DNA of 64,000 nt, taken from assembly GCF_019279795.1 (NCBI RefSeq), contig NC_056733.1, positions 1,423,081,552 to 1,423,145,551 on the forward strand, in the 5' to 3' direction. This stretch comes from Protopterus annectens. Taxonomy: Eukaryota > Chordata > Ceratodontiformes > Protopteridae. Under the pieces are notes generated by a model. The model ran no database searches. It saw only the letters and a list, made by a program, of their open reading frames with translations, and was not told where the DNA came from. The position numbers and the translations under genes were made by a program. The stretch's first letter is position 1. Every line of letters starts with the position of its first letter. Of this stretch, positions 1 to 11,339 are shown one piece after another.

Positions 1-290
1 GCCCTATAGATAAAGCAGAGGTCACCTCTTAGTAGCCTGTATGATACCTTGAAGAAGGACAAAGCTTTGTGAGAATCTGCAAAGTGTTTGCAATTTAGGC
101 CCTTGTTTTATAGTAAGAAAGTGTTATGGTTGTTCCACTTTTTTGGACAGGAATATACCAAAAGGACTATTACATTCAGTGATCAGCCTAATGAGAGCTG
201 AGTACAGTGTCATGATTATATCCCTGGACCTGGGTACCATGTCTTTAGATACAAGCTTATGATGAAAAAGGACTTCCTTATATAGATATA

Positions 291-359
<69 letters not shown>

Positions 360-1560
360 GAATGATTGAAGGACATTTCATTGTTGAGATAGGTTCCCAG
401 ATCCCTGACTATGGAATCAACTCTCAGTGGTGTGTTGCTAATGTGATAGTTATATAGAGGTGGTCATGCTCACGGAAGGATACTATTATGCATTTCTTGA
501 CATTTAGGTTTTGTTCATGGTTTTGACACAAGCTACTTGTTTGGGAACGACCCTTTTGATGTCCTCTGTGGGAGTTTATGATGGCACCACATTTACAGTC
601 ATCTGCAAACTTTCTCAGCCATAATCCCTTAACATTTACTTTGAACTCTGAGAAATAAATGACAAGACGATTGGCCAAACAACTAAACCATGTGGTACAC
701 TGCTAGTGACAAGTATTTTGGAGGGGGCACACCTGCCCATCCTAATTTCCTGGATTCTATTTGTGATCCAGTTTGCTATCCAATCAGTTATATAAGCACT
801 TACATTTAATTGGGAGTGTTATCTACAATGCCTGAATGTGGGATTGTGTCAAATGCCTTTGCAATGTCTAAGTATGTGGTGTGTACTGATCTGACCTCAT
901 CTATTGTTTCAGTAACCTTCTTGAAGAAGTCAACCAGGTTAAGTAGGCATGATCTGCTCTTAAATTTGAACAGGGTCAAGGGTCTGTAGGTTGCCTATGT
1001 CCTTATTTAATTTCATAATGATCCTTCCCAAAGCCTTACAGATAAGGCTGGTCAAGCATATAGGTCTATCATTACCTGGGTCAGTTGTTGCTCCACCTTT
1101 GTGCAAGGGGATGATTGTTACTGTCCTCCCTTCATCTGGCATGAACCCTATTTGGAGACTGGTACTGAACAGCCTCTGTAGGGTGTATGACGACTAGGAG
1201 GCCTAGTATATTTTCTGGCTCCATGAAAGCAGTGTTTCTGGCCTTGCATAGGCTCTTGAGGATTTGTTCTTGGGAGATTTGGGGGAGTGTTGATGCAAGT
1301 ATATGATCTGGGAATACAGGGATTAAATTTTCAGCAGAATTTGTCTGCTAGTAGGGGTCTGGGTCCAAATATTTGATATAATTTACTATTAGTCATGTTC
1401 AGTGCTCTACATTGTATCTGAGTTTTCTAACACAGCTGAAGAAGGTTTTGTGGTTATCCTTCACTTGAGTGGATATTTTTCCTCATATCCAGCTTTGGTT
1501 GGTTGGTTATGGTCTGGAGATCCCTGTTATGTTTAGGAGAGTGGTTTTAGCATCTTGACA
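1..1560 (-). mobile_element. CR1 LINE fragment, degraded, RT region
   Basis: This is a decayed CR1 copy read on the minus strand. Short frames keep the family's RT wording, for example TVTIIPLHKGGATTDPGN near 1140-1090 and DIGNLQTLDP near 1000-970, and the sequence parallels the better preserved copies at 13-15 kb and 24.6-26.4 kb. Many stops and indels make it inactive. A (TA)n microsatellite interrupts it at about 287-350. The 3' end of the element lies outside the window, so only the RT and the linker 5' of it are present. By number of differences it is one of the older CR1 copies here. Confidence 0.8.
287..352. repeat. (TA)n microsatellite
   Basis: Almost pure TA dinucleotides lying inside the CR1 fragment. 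The poly Ile-Tyr frame read across it is an artefact of the repeat. Confidence 0.95.
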
Positions 1561-2230
1561 GTTACATTTATTTTTGCATGCAATTATTATTTTAACTTTT
1601 ATTTTAGAGACTGTTTATATTTGGGTTCCACTACAGGGATGTCTTAAATTTGGAATCATATTTACATCAATGGTGGGGAATATGCATCTATGCAACATGT
1701 TGAACTTACACAAATGGCAGATAGCTCAGCTTCTCTACAACATTTGACATTACAAATGCAAACAGTACATGACAAATTACAACACACACTGAAATTACTG
1801 TTAATCAAAATTAAGCTGTGTCTAATAAAGAAACCAAAAAAGCAAAAATATGTCAGTTATATTATACCTGAGCTAATTCTAAGGCTACTAGCTTAAAGTT
1901 CACTAACTCAGCATCTGAATCAATACCTCTTTGCACCTAATTTGATACCTTATAATAAAGGAAAACTGCTACAGACTCTACAAATATTCTTATGAACAAG
2001 TTGGCCCTTACCAACATCACATATCATGACTGCCAATATAATTTGGAAATGAAAAAAAATAGGAAAATATTATTTTGATAAATATACATATGCCTTTATT
2101 TCATAGTGAATAGCATAACAATGTGATAATGGGAATATACTATAAAGGAAGAAAGTGGTCAAAAGAAACAGCTTCATATACATGTATTCATTGCTATCAG
2201 ATATTTTCAAAATAAATCTAAGTAAATAGA
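1561..2230. other. AT-rich stretch, nothing recognised
   Basis: Between the CR1 fragment and the first SINE. One short + frame (1690-1896) is Leu/Gln/Lys-rich and has no recognisable domain. No RNA gene, long repeat or element end was seen. Confidence 0.4.
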
Positions 2231-2232
2231 AG

Positions 2233-2510
2233 TTATTGTTCGTCTTTCAACTTTTCCCAGTTAGGGGTCGCCACAGCAGAACTCCGGTCCACTAATGATT
2301 GGCAGTAGATTTTCACGAACGCCGAACTGTCAGCTCGATGTCCAACCTTTAATGAAGGCATGCCCATTTACGCATGTCTTTCGAACGCCCACCCAACCGC
2401 GGGGAGGACATGCAGACTCCACACAGAAGGTACTCCCCGCACTCCAGCTGAGAATCGAACAGGAGAACCTCTTGCTGTGAGGCAACAATGCTACCATTGC
2501 ACCACCGTGG
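2233..2510 (-). mobile_element. tRNA-headed SINE with RTE-type tail, copy 1
   Basis: Read on the minus strand, the element starts with a tRNA-like head: an A-box-like GGTGCAATGGTAGC followed by a B-box-like GTTCGATTCTC. It ends with TGGCGACCCCTAA and then a gggaaaag/gaaag segment. That end matches the 3' end of the RTE LINE copies at about 12115-12150 and 23165-23200. It is flanked by imperfect ~20-bp repeats (ataaat-taagtaa-tagaag). A SINE using RTE machinery is the natural reading; the tail match is seen, the mobilisation is inferred. Confidence 0.72.
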
Positions 2511-2531
2511 ATAAATATAAGTAATTAGAAG

Positions 2532-2762
2532 TTGTTGTGTCTTTCGGCTTTTCCCGGTTAGGGGTCGCCACAGTGGAACTCCGGTCCGCTAATGATTGGC
2601 AGTAGATTTTTATGTGCCGAGTTGCCAGCCCTGATGCACAACCTTCAATGAAGGTACGCCCATTCACGCATGTCTCCACACAGAAGATGCTCTAGCTGAG
2701 AATTGAACTGGACAGCGTCTTACTGTGAGGTGACAACGCTACCGCAGCACCACCACCGCGGA
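2532..2762 (-). mobile_element. tRNA-headed SINE with RTE-type tail, copy 2
   Basis: Same family and orientation as the neighbouring copy, separated from it by one ~20-bp target-like repeat and followed by a third. The RTE-like end (GGGTCGCCACAG on the + strand) and the internal GCTAATGATTGGCAGTAGAT segment are shared. The internal part is slightly shorter than in copy 1. Confidence 0.72.
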
Positions 2763-3235
2763 TAAATATAAGTAACTAGAAGTAAAGGAAATAAAATATT
2801 TTATTGTAGATTTAATGCTTAGATTTAAGATAAGGAAGGGAATGTCATCCTTAGCACCATCACCGCGGATAAATATAAGTAACTAGAAGTAAAGGAAATA
2901 AAATATTTTATTGTAGATTTAATGCTTAGATTTAAGATAAAGAAGGGAATGTCATCCTTTGTATTTGAAGAAGGAACATTCAAATACAAAGGATGACATT
3001 CCCTTCTTTATCTTAAATCTAAGCATTAAATCTACAATAAAATTAATTCTATAGAAAAAAAGGCATGTCTTCCCTATTGTATATAAATATAAGTAACTAG
3101 AAGTAAAGGAAATAAAATATATACAATAGGGAAGACATACCTTTTTTTCTATAGAATTAATTTTATTGTAGATTTAATGCTTAGATTTAAGATAAAGAAG
3201 GGAATGTCATCCTTTGTATTTGAATGTTCCTTCTT
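2749..3235. repeat. Cluster of direct and inverted duplications
   Basis: A ~107-bp block (SINE edge plus flank) is tandemly duplicated (2749-2855 and 2856-2960). The second copy runs into its own inverted copy (about 2890-2970 against 2975-3055). A further arm (about 3040-3085) is inverted at about 3118-3165, and the original block reappears in direct orientation at about 3155-3232. Arms are nearly identical by eye, so the rearrangement is recent. Confidence 0.85.
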
Positions 3236-3239
3236 TCTG

Positions 3240-4645
3240 TTTATCTGAAGTTGCATCAGGGGCTACCTCGTGTATATCACAGTTAGATAGATACTTTTGA
3301 GTTAGGCTAAGTTAGGTTAAGTTAAGTTAGGTTAGTGAGTAGTTTACTGATAATTTCTTAACTGAACTATGAACTTATAGATTCAATTATGTTCTTATAG
3401 AATGGTTCTTACAATGTTGTAGAATGTTAACATGCAGTGTATCTTTTAAAGCATTAATAGCTATTGCTAATATTCTAATAAAAAACAAGCTTGAGGAACC
3501 TACTTTATAAATAAATCATACAATTTATCACATAGTATATGAAAGAAGTAGATATACTCTGTAATAGAGTGTATCGAAGATGTAGATTCTTTTAATTTGA
3601 AAATGGAAGTGTCTGCACAAGCAAGTTTGACTTTAAACATTAATGCTTGAATAGTGTTATAAAAGATGAAGACTGCTTATATATTTTAAAATTGGCAGAC
3701 TGGATATAGTGTGTCTGTTAGAATTACATTTATTAGAAAACATATATACAGAAATTTGGATTTATAGATTAACAAATCTAGTAAATTTCTGCTCTCAGGT
3801 GAAGAGAAAATGTATAACAATTTTATGGAAACTGAAGCTGTTATGCTTTAAAGCTGTATATTCATATAGTGACACCAAATTAATATTTGCAATGGTAACT
3901 ACTGAATATCAAAATAAACTTATTACATGGCTAATATGTGTTAGATACTGGGACCTGGGCTAAAATAAAAAAACATAGATGTATTATCAGTTAATATAAC
4001 TATTAAAATACAGTCTGGTTTTGAGATGACTAACTGTACTATAGATAAAGACATGAGAATAGATGGTGTTAAGAACTGGGGGTATATGCTCAATCTAAAA
4101 TACTTAAATGATTTTCCACAAACAGAATCTGTTTTCTGCTCACCATTATTATCTCTGTGACTCAGTCATGTATTGATACATTTTTATTTATGTACAAAAA
4201 TTGATTCTGTTAAAGTGATTTTTGTCCATTCTCTGATCACAGCACTGTTGCATTTAGATAGTCACTATTAATTACAACAGATTAGCAATAATTATAAGTA
4301 TTATAACAACAATTAAAATTAAATTGAAATAATTTAAGCACTAGTTAAGCAAAGAACAGTTTTAATTAATATCAATGGGGAAGTAAACAATATTATACAA
4401 TACTTTGTGATTTTCTTAAATAATACATATATGGTAAGATTACTATTTGGTACTATAACAGAATAATATCATGGGATCCTGTCTTGGTTAAAATACAACA
4501 AGATTTAAATGTTACCAATTAAATGTCCCAAAAGGTGAAACTATTTTTCCAAGTCTATAAACCAATAGTGTCCATAAATTTTAAATTATAAAATAGGAGT
4601 AACTCTGGAAAAAGTGAGCTATAATTATATCTGGTAACTCCTAGG
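3240..4645. other. AT-rich stretch, nothing recognised
   Basis: No frame with a recognisable domain and no clear element end. A short degenerate ttaggttaag-type run occurs at about 3300-3335. It could hold the eroded 5' part of the L1-type element that is recognisable from 5.3 kb on, but no motif supports that. Confidence 0.35.
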
Positions 4646-4651
4646 GGAGTA

Positions 4652-5083
4652 GCATAGACTACATAGAGTCACGTCTATATTATATTATCATACGATGAAA
4701 ACAGCAAACGCTATTTCATCGTACCGATAATATCTAAACAACAAAATATCGAACAAACGGAACAGCTAATTTTTTCCCAGGGAAAAAAATTTGCTGCTCT
4801 GCAAAAAAAAAAAAAAAAAACTTAAACACAAATTTAAGTGGGGGGTTTCAACCCCCACACCCCCCTACTTAAATATACTAACTCTGAGATCACACCATAG
4901 TGGAGGAAATGGCAAAGTCCCGAAGACGGTCCACCAAATGTTTCCCTGGGAAAAAATTCAATGTTCCGTGACTTTGCTATTTTGCCATTTCAACAGTATC
5001 GGACCGACTAAATAGCATTCGCTATTTAGTCCATTATATACTGTCATATAGACCCCATAGAGTCTGCCTAGACTAGCAACTAT
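4652..5083. mobile_element. Fold-back MITE with ~130-bp terminal inverted repeats
   Basis: The left arm (about 4652-4781, ending TTTTTTCCCAGGG) and the right arm (about 4943-5083, starting CCCTGGGAAAAAA) are imperfect inverted copies. Each arm contains its own small palindrome: tacgatgaaa/tttcatcgta at 4691-4723 and gactaaatag/ctatttagtc at 5006-5031. The centre has an A-run and a C-rich block (AACCCCCACACCCCCC). No coding capacity. No clear target-site duplication was found, so the exact ends and superfamily are open. Confidence 0.6.
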
Positions 5084-5237
5084 ATCTAAAGTTTTAGCTA
5101 GATCGAGTCAATATATCTTCAGATTACAGGAAATAGCACTAACTTAGTGATGTTTAAAAGTATCATGAAGACAACTAAAAATAAACTATCACTAAAAACA
5201 GAAATATTTCACAATCTATAATACATTTAGAAGAAAA

Positions 5238-5247
5238 TAATAATGAC

Positions 5248-5290
<43 letters not shown>
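5238..5290. repeat. (AAT)n microsatellite
   Basis: A run of AAT trinucleotides immediately upstream of the recognisable part of the old L1-type element. Confidence 0.95.
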
Positions 5291-5291
<1 letters not shown>

Positions 5292-7943
5292 AAAAAGAAA
5301 AAAGTCCCAAGAACAGATGGTGTAATTGCTAAGATGTACAAAAGAATTCTAAAAATGTTATTTGGTTGTTTTAAAAACCTTTGTTAGGGTGCAGAATGAC
5401 CATATCTTTTCTCCTTAATGGAAGCATAGGTAGACAGTTCTTTTATTGAAAAAGATAAAACTCCATACAACCTGATGTAAAGTATATAGGCTAGTTTTAT
5501 CACTAATACTGATTATAAAATATTGATGTCAATCTTGTCTAACAGATTAGAACACATTCTACTCAGTTCTAATTGACAAAGACCAAGCAAGATATACTAT
5601 TAGATGGCAAAGCTAAGATAATATCAAAATAATGTCAAATAATCATGCAGATAATCATAGTCATTCTTTTTGTTAGCTTAGATATAAACAGGCTTTGATT
5701 CTCTAAACAGACAGTATTTATTTAGGGATTTAGAGATAATTTGGTATTTCAGATTCCTGTGTAAATTTAATAACATGGGTCTGCATCAGTTCTTTACGTT
5801 ATTTTTGAAAAAGTGCATACATTTCTCAAACAGTAACCATAATAAAGTGATCTAAACAAAGTTTTTCTCTTTCACGTCTTTTATTTGTTTTCGCAACAGA
5901 GACATTCACAAAGTTCATCAGACAAAACAAAGAATTCAAGAGTATAAAGTGAAAAGTGAATGCTATTATAAAGCTTATTGTTTGCAGATGACATATTACT
6001 AACTGTGACTAACACCAAGTCATCCACAGAGCATGTAGGTAATATAGTCAAATATTTCAAATTGATTTCTAAATTAAAATGTAATGAAAGTAAGAACATT
6101 TAGTGTTAATAAATCAAAATGATTGGTCTGGATTAAGCACTTAAAAACATAATTAAGATCATGAAACATTAAAATACTTATGAAATTATGTTACCTAAAA
6201 CATAGAATCAATTATTTAAATTATGAAACTATTGTTACAGATTTTATAACAGCAGTCTTAAAATAGAATGACTAATTTACTTTTGAATGTAGACTGAGCC
6301 AGAACAAATGGATATTACTGTCAATAGAAGTATATATAAATCAAACCATTTATTTAAAATCAATCATCACCCATGTTAAATAAATAAATGAGATGTTTAC
6401 AACTTTACTTTGATAGTCAAATAAATCTATAACTGCTTTCGAACATTGTGTCAGAATATAGGAAATTTGAGGGTCAGGACTCCTGGATATTGAGTCTTAT
6501 GACAATGCATCTATATTCAAGGTGATAATTGTTTGGCTAGACATGACATATTATGCAAAATGGAAATAAATAAATAAACTATTATGTAAAGATAAACTAA
6601 GTTATCAGATCTGTTCTTAAATCTTATGGATAATAAGTTGTGCATATCAAATTGCTACTCATATTTCTAAATTTATAGATCTATGTTTCTATGAACTCTA
6701 AATATATGTTCTAAACACACACACACACACAAAACCAGATGTTCTTTCACTGATGGAATATTTTCTCGTGAGAATATTTTCTCGTGAGGCCAATTTTATT
6801 GTGGTCTAAATGCATTAATTTATATATTAAATATTAAATATTTTCAAAAATTCTGAATACAAATATTCAACATTAAAATAATGCATTGTAACTATTTTTC
6901 CAGTGAGCCATTGACACTAGAGCAAGTGTTTTCATTAAAATAGATCTTCTCTATATTTCTAATCTGTTTTGTATTGGGATTTATTGAAGGCTCTAATGTA
7001 ATAAAATGCTAGATTTGAGCCTGAATGGTTTATCTCATTGGCTTAATTATATGAAAGGAACCACATTTTTATCACTGGGCAGTCTTGCTCATAAGTATGG
7101 ACTAAATTCTGATGACTGTTTTCTCATTCTAAGAATTAGACAATGTATATTTACAAAGATACAAAATATGAAAATATAAGTATCCAACATTGCTGAATTG
7201 TGGAATTACGTGAAATCTGTAGTACTATGTGAAATAGTAACTATTTCAATTTTATCCCTTTTGGTATCACATGAATTACAGTTGTAATGTGTAAATGAAA
7301 TTTTGGGCAAAACCTCAAGCACTGAAGTCAGATTCATTTCAATTAACTACAAACAGCTGTAAAACTGGGAAATATATTAATTTTTTTTCTGAACTTCTGA
7401 GTATAACCACTCTTGTGTATGAAAATAAAGTTAATACTATAAAATAAGATCTAAATATACATCTGTTAATTACAAATTTTGGCCTAAACCACCAAACATA
7501 AGGATACCACTCTAAGAACTGAGAGTATATAATTATTACAATATTTTATTTGGGGGACTTAACACAGCTTATACATATTGTAGATCATTTTGTTTAGATT
7601 TTGATATGATTTGTATATTTTTATTTTTATTACAAGTGAATCCTCAGTAATGTATATTATTTCGGCTGTTGAGTACAAATATCACTTGATTATATAAGTT
7701 TGTTGAAATATTAAATATTTTATATATGTGACATTCTCTGAAAATCTTAAAGTTTTTAAAGAAAATACAATGTTGAAAATGGGACAATAATGCAGATACT
7801 ACATAACATTTTCAATGCAACTGGGTTACAACAAATATGAATATATTGCATTTTATCCTGCTTCACAAAATCCTAGAAAAGTAGTAATTTCACCTTTGAT
7901 GAAATTCAGATTTCTACATAATCCCAACAATAATAATTCTAAT

Positions 7944-7944
<1 letters not shown>

Positions 7945-7990
<46 letters not shown>
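7945..7990. repeat. (TAA)n microsatellite
   Basis: A run of TAA units inside the decayed L1-type element. The poly-Leu frame on the other strand comes from this repeat. Confidence 0.95.
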
Positions 7991-8581
7991 TCAATATTCC
8001 AATGAATATCAAGAGATAAATCATCTGCCATTTAAAAATGACTAGAGTTTTAACTGAAAACTGAATAAAAAATTTACAATGTGAAATCATTGTCATTACT
8101 ATGTTTTTCAAATGTTATAAAAATATTGTACCACTTTCATTACAAAATATACGGTCCCCTGTCATTTAGTGGATTGATCATATTAAATAAGACTTCATTA
8201 TATTTCTTTGGAGAGCTGGTTCTTCCACAAAATATTAGAATTTAACAATTTCTATTCTATATTATTGAGTCAGTGTTCCTAATGTTTTCAGTATGTTGGG
8301 ATTTGAAGTTTATCATTCTTGTTGTGAATATATTCAAAGACCGTAATGGGAGTTATGTTAAACATCAACTCTAATATAATATTAATATCCAATTACACAA
8401 TCTATGTATAAGTGGCTTACCAACATGAGCTGTGAGGAAGTTAGTGCCAAGGGTGGACAGTTTGAATCTTTCCACCGTCATGGTCCTAAAAATGTATGCG
8501 GGTAGGCCCATGGTACACAATCTGCCACTGATCAGGATGTCAAGGAGGAAAAAATGAAAAGTAATCAATAATTCTGGGGTT

Positions 8582-8722
8582 TTGGGGTTGGCAAAATGGT
8601 TAAGGTTTTTATTTTACCGACTCAAGGTATGGGGTTTGATTCTCAACTTTAAAGGAAAATTGGCTAGGTTTAAAATGGCCTGCAAAGCCAGTTAACCTAG
8701 TACTTATCTATAAACTTATGAT
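8582..8722 (+). mobile_element. tRNA-headed SINE with CR1-type tail, copy 1
   Basis: The head has an A-box-like GGCAAAATGGTTAAGG and a B-box-like GGGTTTGATTCTC, about the spacing of a tRNA. The tail starts at TTGGCTAGGTTTAAAATGG and runs to CTAGTACTTATCTATAAAC. That matches the last ~60 bp of the CR1 copies in this window and the SINE at 10548-10692. This copy is more diverged than the second one. Confidence 0.7.
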
Positions 8723-9592
8723 TAAGTTATACACACACATAATTTCATTTTGGCTATATCAGAAGTTCATTTCTAAATTCTACAAATTTTGTAAACATTT
8801 TAGTGACAAGTCTTTAATCAGTTTTCTTAAGAAGTCCAAGAAAATGCTGCTCAGAGTATAACAGAAAACAAAAGCTGTTTTAAATAACATGAGGATCTTC
8901 CTGGAAAATGGGAACAGGTGTTGTAAGAGAGTTTAAAGATGAGTAATGGTTATCTGATTCTAGGTAGATTTTAATGTACAGGTTTCTTATCATAATACAG
9001 CCAGTCAAATGAAATTCGTGGCTACTGTTGATTGCTCACTGTTAACAATACACTTCATGGGTTATTCTGCTTCAGCAAAATGTCGGTACTGTCATACTAT
9101 GCAATCAGATAATTGTCATTGTTGGTGGGGGTGTAATCAAGTTATGTTCTGATTTCATACACCTAGGAAGTTAATCTAGTTTGTAGCACTGTGGTTCCAT
9201 GTAATCCTAAATGTTTATTGTTAGACTTACTGCATAAATGTAATTTAACTCAAACTCAATCAGCATTCGTTGCCATAGTGACAAAATGCTGCATTTTAAA
9301 AGCAAGAAAAATGTACTCTTGCTTAAGTGTCCTATGCCTATAGAATGGAATTACAATTTAGATTACTTCACTAATCTGTGGGGCCCAAATTATAAAGCTA
9401 ATCAATGCTAAATATTTTCTCTTTGTAATGTATTTTTTTTTCCTTCTTCTTATGGTGGGGGTTATTATAACAATTTCTAATTATTTGAATACCTGTTCAT
9501 CTTTTGTTAACTGTTATGGATGTTTGTACTGATTTGTAAATGTTTGCATTGCACTCCATGATAAATAATAAAAATACAGAAAAAACACAATT

Positions 9593-10545
9593 TTCATATC
9601 AATCTGTTTTATTTGTGTGCTTAGTTTGCTAATACATAACATGTTGGTTAAAGTACAGAAATGAACTATATGTGCTTGTTAAGTGAAGTATATGGATTTT
9701 ATATAAACAATGAAAAAGCATTTCTAAATAAAACTCCTGGCCCTTGAAATGACAAAAATATTGCAGTGTATGGGTATAATAAAATATATCATGCTAAATA
9801 AGTCACTCCTAGTATAGTAAAAATCATCAAAATACACAATGGCATTCATAACCTTGTTAAATAAGTCATTCCTTGTGTGGAAAAATCACCAAAATATACA
9901 AACCTTGGGATTCATTAATGCCTAAACTAAGTGTACACCATTCTGAGTGAACAAACAACACAAGCATAACTCACATATTCTTTTCTCAGTTTAGTTTTCC
10001 TACTGATTTTCTTGCAGTCTTAAATGTCAAGGGGGATTCATATATATACACTCACTGTAATCTTTCTGAGTGTCTAGAAAGCACAAAAAATATGGCAGGG
10101 ATACTCTTGAATACAGATTGTGCACACTTACTGTAGGCATTAATGAAGCAGGTCTAATGCTGCTTATCACCTTGCTAAATAAGTCACTCCTCGTGTAGTA
10201 AAAATCATCAAAATGTATAAGTGCATTATTTTCCTGCTCATAAAAGAATATTCTTCATGAGTATGACTTTTTGCACAACTTTATTGGACTCTTTAAATAT
10301 GTGGTCTGTGTTGATGTGCAGCACCTGAACTTGGTCCTTGCAAGAAATGTGAAAAGTGCCATTAGTATCAAGGACTCCCTGATGGTAATAGATGTCAACA
10401 TACATGTGTTTGTTATGATAGCTTCTTTAAATTTTTTCCTGTATGAAAGGATAAGTAGGTATTATTTTCCATCATGATTAAAAGCTGGTATACTTCTATC
10501 GTAGATGTACTGCCAATTTTCCTAGACTGTAGTCATGTAAGTTAT
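9593..10545. repeat. AT-rich stretch with a thrice-repeated ~40-bp phrase
   Basis: The phrase ctaaataagtcactcct followed by a gtagtaaaaatcatcaaaat-like segment occurs near 9793, 9853 and 10171. The material between is not clearly duplicated. No coding sequence was recognised; the frame at 10271-10477 has no known domain. Confidence 0.45.
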
Positions 10546-10547
10546 GG

Positions 10548-10692
10548 TTGGGAGAGTGGCCTAATGGTTAAGGTGTTTGTCTTACAAACACAAGGTGCAG
10601 GGTTTGAGTCTCACAAGGGATAATTGGCTAGGCTTAAAATGGCTTATAAGGGCAGTTAGCTTAGTACTAATCTATGAACCTATGAACCTATA
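10548..10692 (+). mobile_element. tRNA-headed SINE with CR1-type tail, copy 2
   Basis: The head reads GTGGCCTAATGGTTAAGG (A-box region), then an anticodon-like cttacaa loop, then GGGTTTGAGTCTC (B-box region). The tail TTGGCTAGGCTTAAAATGG through CTTAGTACTAATC ends in two units of CCTATGAA-type repeat. This 3' part is nearly the same as the CR1 LINE 3' ends in the window (reverse complement of 13009-13075). Transcription by RNA polymerase III and use of CR1 machinery are inferred from family knowledge. Confidence 0.8.
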
Positions 10693-11226
10693 AGTGTATA
10701 CTAGGCTAATGATGATAAGGGCCTTTTTAAACCTAGCCACATATCAGTGGCTTAGTAGATGAAGCTTTTAAATTCAGATGCTTGAGATATTAACCATTTA
10801 AAGGCTGCCTTCGTCCATTAGAGACATGGGTGCCAAACTAGGGATGAATTTCCAGTTCCCTGCCTAATTGGGTTAGGGAGTAAATCTGCTTCACATGAAT
10901 GGGGAGATAATTCCTGAGAAGGGGCGGTCTCTGGCATTCATACCTGTCTCTCCAGCAGATCCTGTTTATATCACAGGCAAGGTTTAAGTTGATTAGAACG
11001 GGTAATTCTGGTACTGTTTGTTTTATAGATGTGCAGGAGATCCAACAGGGTGGGGTCTGACAATGCCTTCTATGCCAGGCATTGATCTCCCCTCAACAGA
11101 GTGTAGGAGACAGAATACAGTGATAGGGCTTTGAGGCGGTCTGCATAGGACATGTTACTTACTCCCTGTGCTCTTTTAGTGAGGAAGCTCTGTGGACATT
11201 CCAACTGTTGGAAGTGCCTGGTTAGG
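10690..11226 (-). mobile_element. CR1 LINE 3' fragment
   Basis: The last part of the RT C-terminal region and the 3' UTR of a CR1, abutting the CR1-tailed SINE tail to tail. On the + strand it shares gcggtctgcataggacatg, the gaggaagctctgtggacatt block and the cctagcc 3' terminal block with the copies at 13 kb, 24.6 kb and 61 kb. Strongly 5' truncated. Confidence 0.75.
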
Positions 11227-11227
11227 T

Positions 11228-11338
11228 AGATATATTTATTTATTTAATGTTTGTTGGCCGGGAAAGCCTGAATGGGGACAAGTCCTTTTTCAGTGGAGGC
11301 CCAGGGTAAAGCCCCAAACAAAATAAAGATAGTTTAAA
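11228..11338 (-). repeat. LINE/SINE 3' tail fragment (ccctgggcctccactgaaaa type)
   Basis: Minus-strand reading gives CCCTGGGCCTCCACTGAAAA, then a less conserved segment and an aataaata-type tail. Related sequence is at 39226-39330 (+) and 63410-63600 (-), and the first part reappears in the SINEs at 58.1-58.6 kb. It resembles the 3' end of an L1/Tx1-type LINE, which is inference. Confidence 0.5.
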
Positions 11339-11339
11339 A

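Larger units (their letters stand above)
5300..9590 (+). mobile_element. Very old L1-type LINE, ORF2 RT to 3' end
   Basis: No long frame survives, but the three + frames read in order give L1-type ORF2 landmarks. Near 5300 there is KSPRTDG; near 5520, TDYKILMSILSNRLEHIL; near 5880-5960, SRLLFVFATETFTKFIRQN; near 5975, FADDILLTVTNT. Near 6150 comes a KYL-like YLG position, near 7080-7140 GSLAHKYGLNSDDCF, and near 9080-9130 a Cys/Trp/His block (CHTMQSDNCHCWWGC). It ends near 9560-9590 in an A-rich tail. A SINE sits in it at 8582-8722. Order and spacing fit one decayed element; several overlapping L1 pieces are an alternative. Confidence 0.55.

Noticed and set aside
3298-3336. ttaggttaag-type run resembling interstitial telomere repeat
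   Set aside because: Units are irregular and lack the vertebrate TTAGGG; only a few copies. Treated as chance low complexity.
5881-6099. Minus-strand 72-aa Cys-rich frame
   Set aside because: It is antisense to the L1-type FADD block on the + strand.
10271-10477. Open frame of 68 aa as a small gene
   Set aside because: No recognisable domain or conserved context; length is within chance expectation for AT-rich DNA.
10548-10625. tRNA gene
   Set aside because: A- and B-box-like sequences are present but the acceptor stem does not pair and a CR1-type tail follows directly. It is a SINE head.
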